Positions 5,231 through 5,363 of a stretch of DNA of 5,363 nucleotides are shown here, piece after piece (the stretch's first letter is position 1; every line of letters starts with the position of its first letter). This stretch comes from Lachnospiraceae bacterium (GTDB taxonomy: Bacteria > Bacillota > Clostridia > Lachnospirales > Lachnospiraceae). The notes below the pieces were generated by a model. It searched no databases. It worked only from the letters and a program-made list of their open reading frames with translations, and was not told where the DNA came from. The DNA lies in the NCBI GenBank assembly GCA_009774395.1, contig VSNQ01000205.1:1-5363 (forward strand), written 5' to 3'. Both the position numbers and the translations under genes were made by a program.

Positions 5231-5363
5231 GAGAAATTAGTTGCGATTCATCTTTGTTGAACTATGAAACTTTTCAATCTAGTACACGGGTCTTTGACAG
5301 TTCCATAACGCAAAAAGTATCTATAGGCCGCATAAAGCCTGTATTTTTTTGTCAAATTTTCTG
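5231..5363. other. Gene-free right edge with weak plus-strand signals
   Basis: No gene is visible. ACAC-N6-TTGACA occurs at 5284-5299 with the same spacing as at 4441-4456, where it overlaps the candidate NiaR operator. AGGC-N8-GCCT (5325-5340) is followed after three bases by seven T, a poor intrinsic terminator for rightward transcription with no visible gene feeding it. Either signal may belong to genes beyond the edge. Confidence 0.3.

Noticed and set aside
1..5363. tRNA or rRNA genes
   Set aside because: No cloverleaf-like segment with a GGTTCGAATCC-type arm, nor any conserved rRNA sequence, was recognised on either strand.

Overview
The window looks like chromosomal DNA of a low-GC Gram-positive Clostridia, most likely a Lachnospiraceae relative. 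The clues are AT-rich DNA, strong AGGAGG-type ribosome sites, a clostridial-type stand-alone FolD, and a NiaR repressor next to a PfoR-like membrane protein. The family placement is inference. Three genes are well supported, all on the minus strand. Nearly half the window is gene-free and rich in repeats.

Layout from left to right. Positions 1-1800 hold no convincing complete gene, only a possible C-terminal gene end at the left edge. A degenerate tandem array of about 27 units of 15-16 bases runs from about 562 to 989. A 46-base sequence occurs twice (102-147 and 1457-1502) on either side of this zone. A cluster of hairpins at 1604-1697 includes a good intrinsic terminator facing folD. folD follows at 1819-2655, with an extended -10 promoter candidate and a small leader hairpin. 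The spacer 2800-3355 contains a clear 194-bp foldback element resembling a MITE (2961-3154), then a second hairpin and an 11-base tandem duplication.

The right third is a likely two-gene unit transcribed leftwards. niaR (start at 5017) encodes the nicotinate-sensing repressor of NAD metabolism. The downstream gene (start at 4423) encodes a 355-residue PTS-EIIC-like (PfoR family) membrane protein. A perfect 6-5-6 dyad, TGACAA-CTGTC-TTGTCA, sits between the two genes just ahead of the transporter's ribosome site and is a natural NiaR operator candidate. The simplest reading is that NiaR represses this transporter when niacin is plentiful, making it a candidate niacin or NAD-precursor uptake protein despite its PTS-like annotation. 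FolD serves one-carbon folate metabolism and is probably a separate transcription unit.

The most unusual features are the 16-base array of short TATC-N3-GATA dyads, the foldback element, and the NiaR/PfoR-like pairing with its operator-like dyad. No complete new defence or mobile system is visible.
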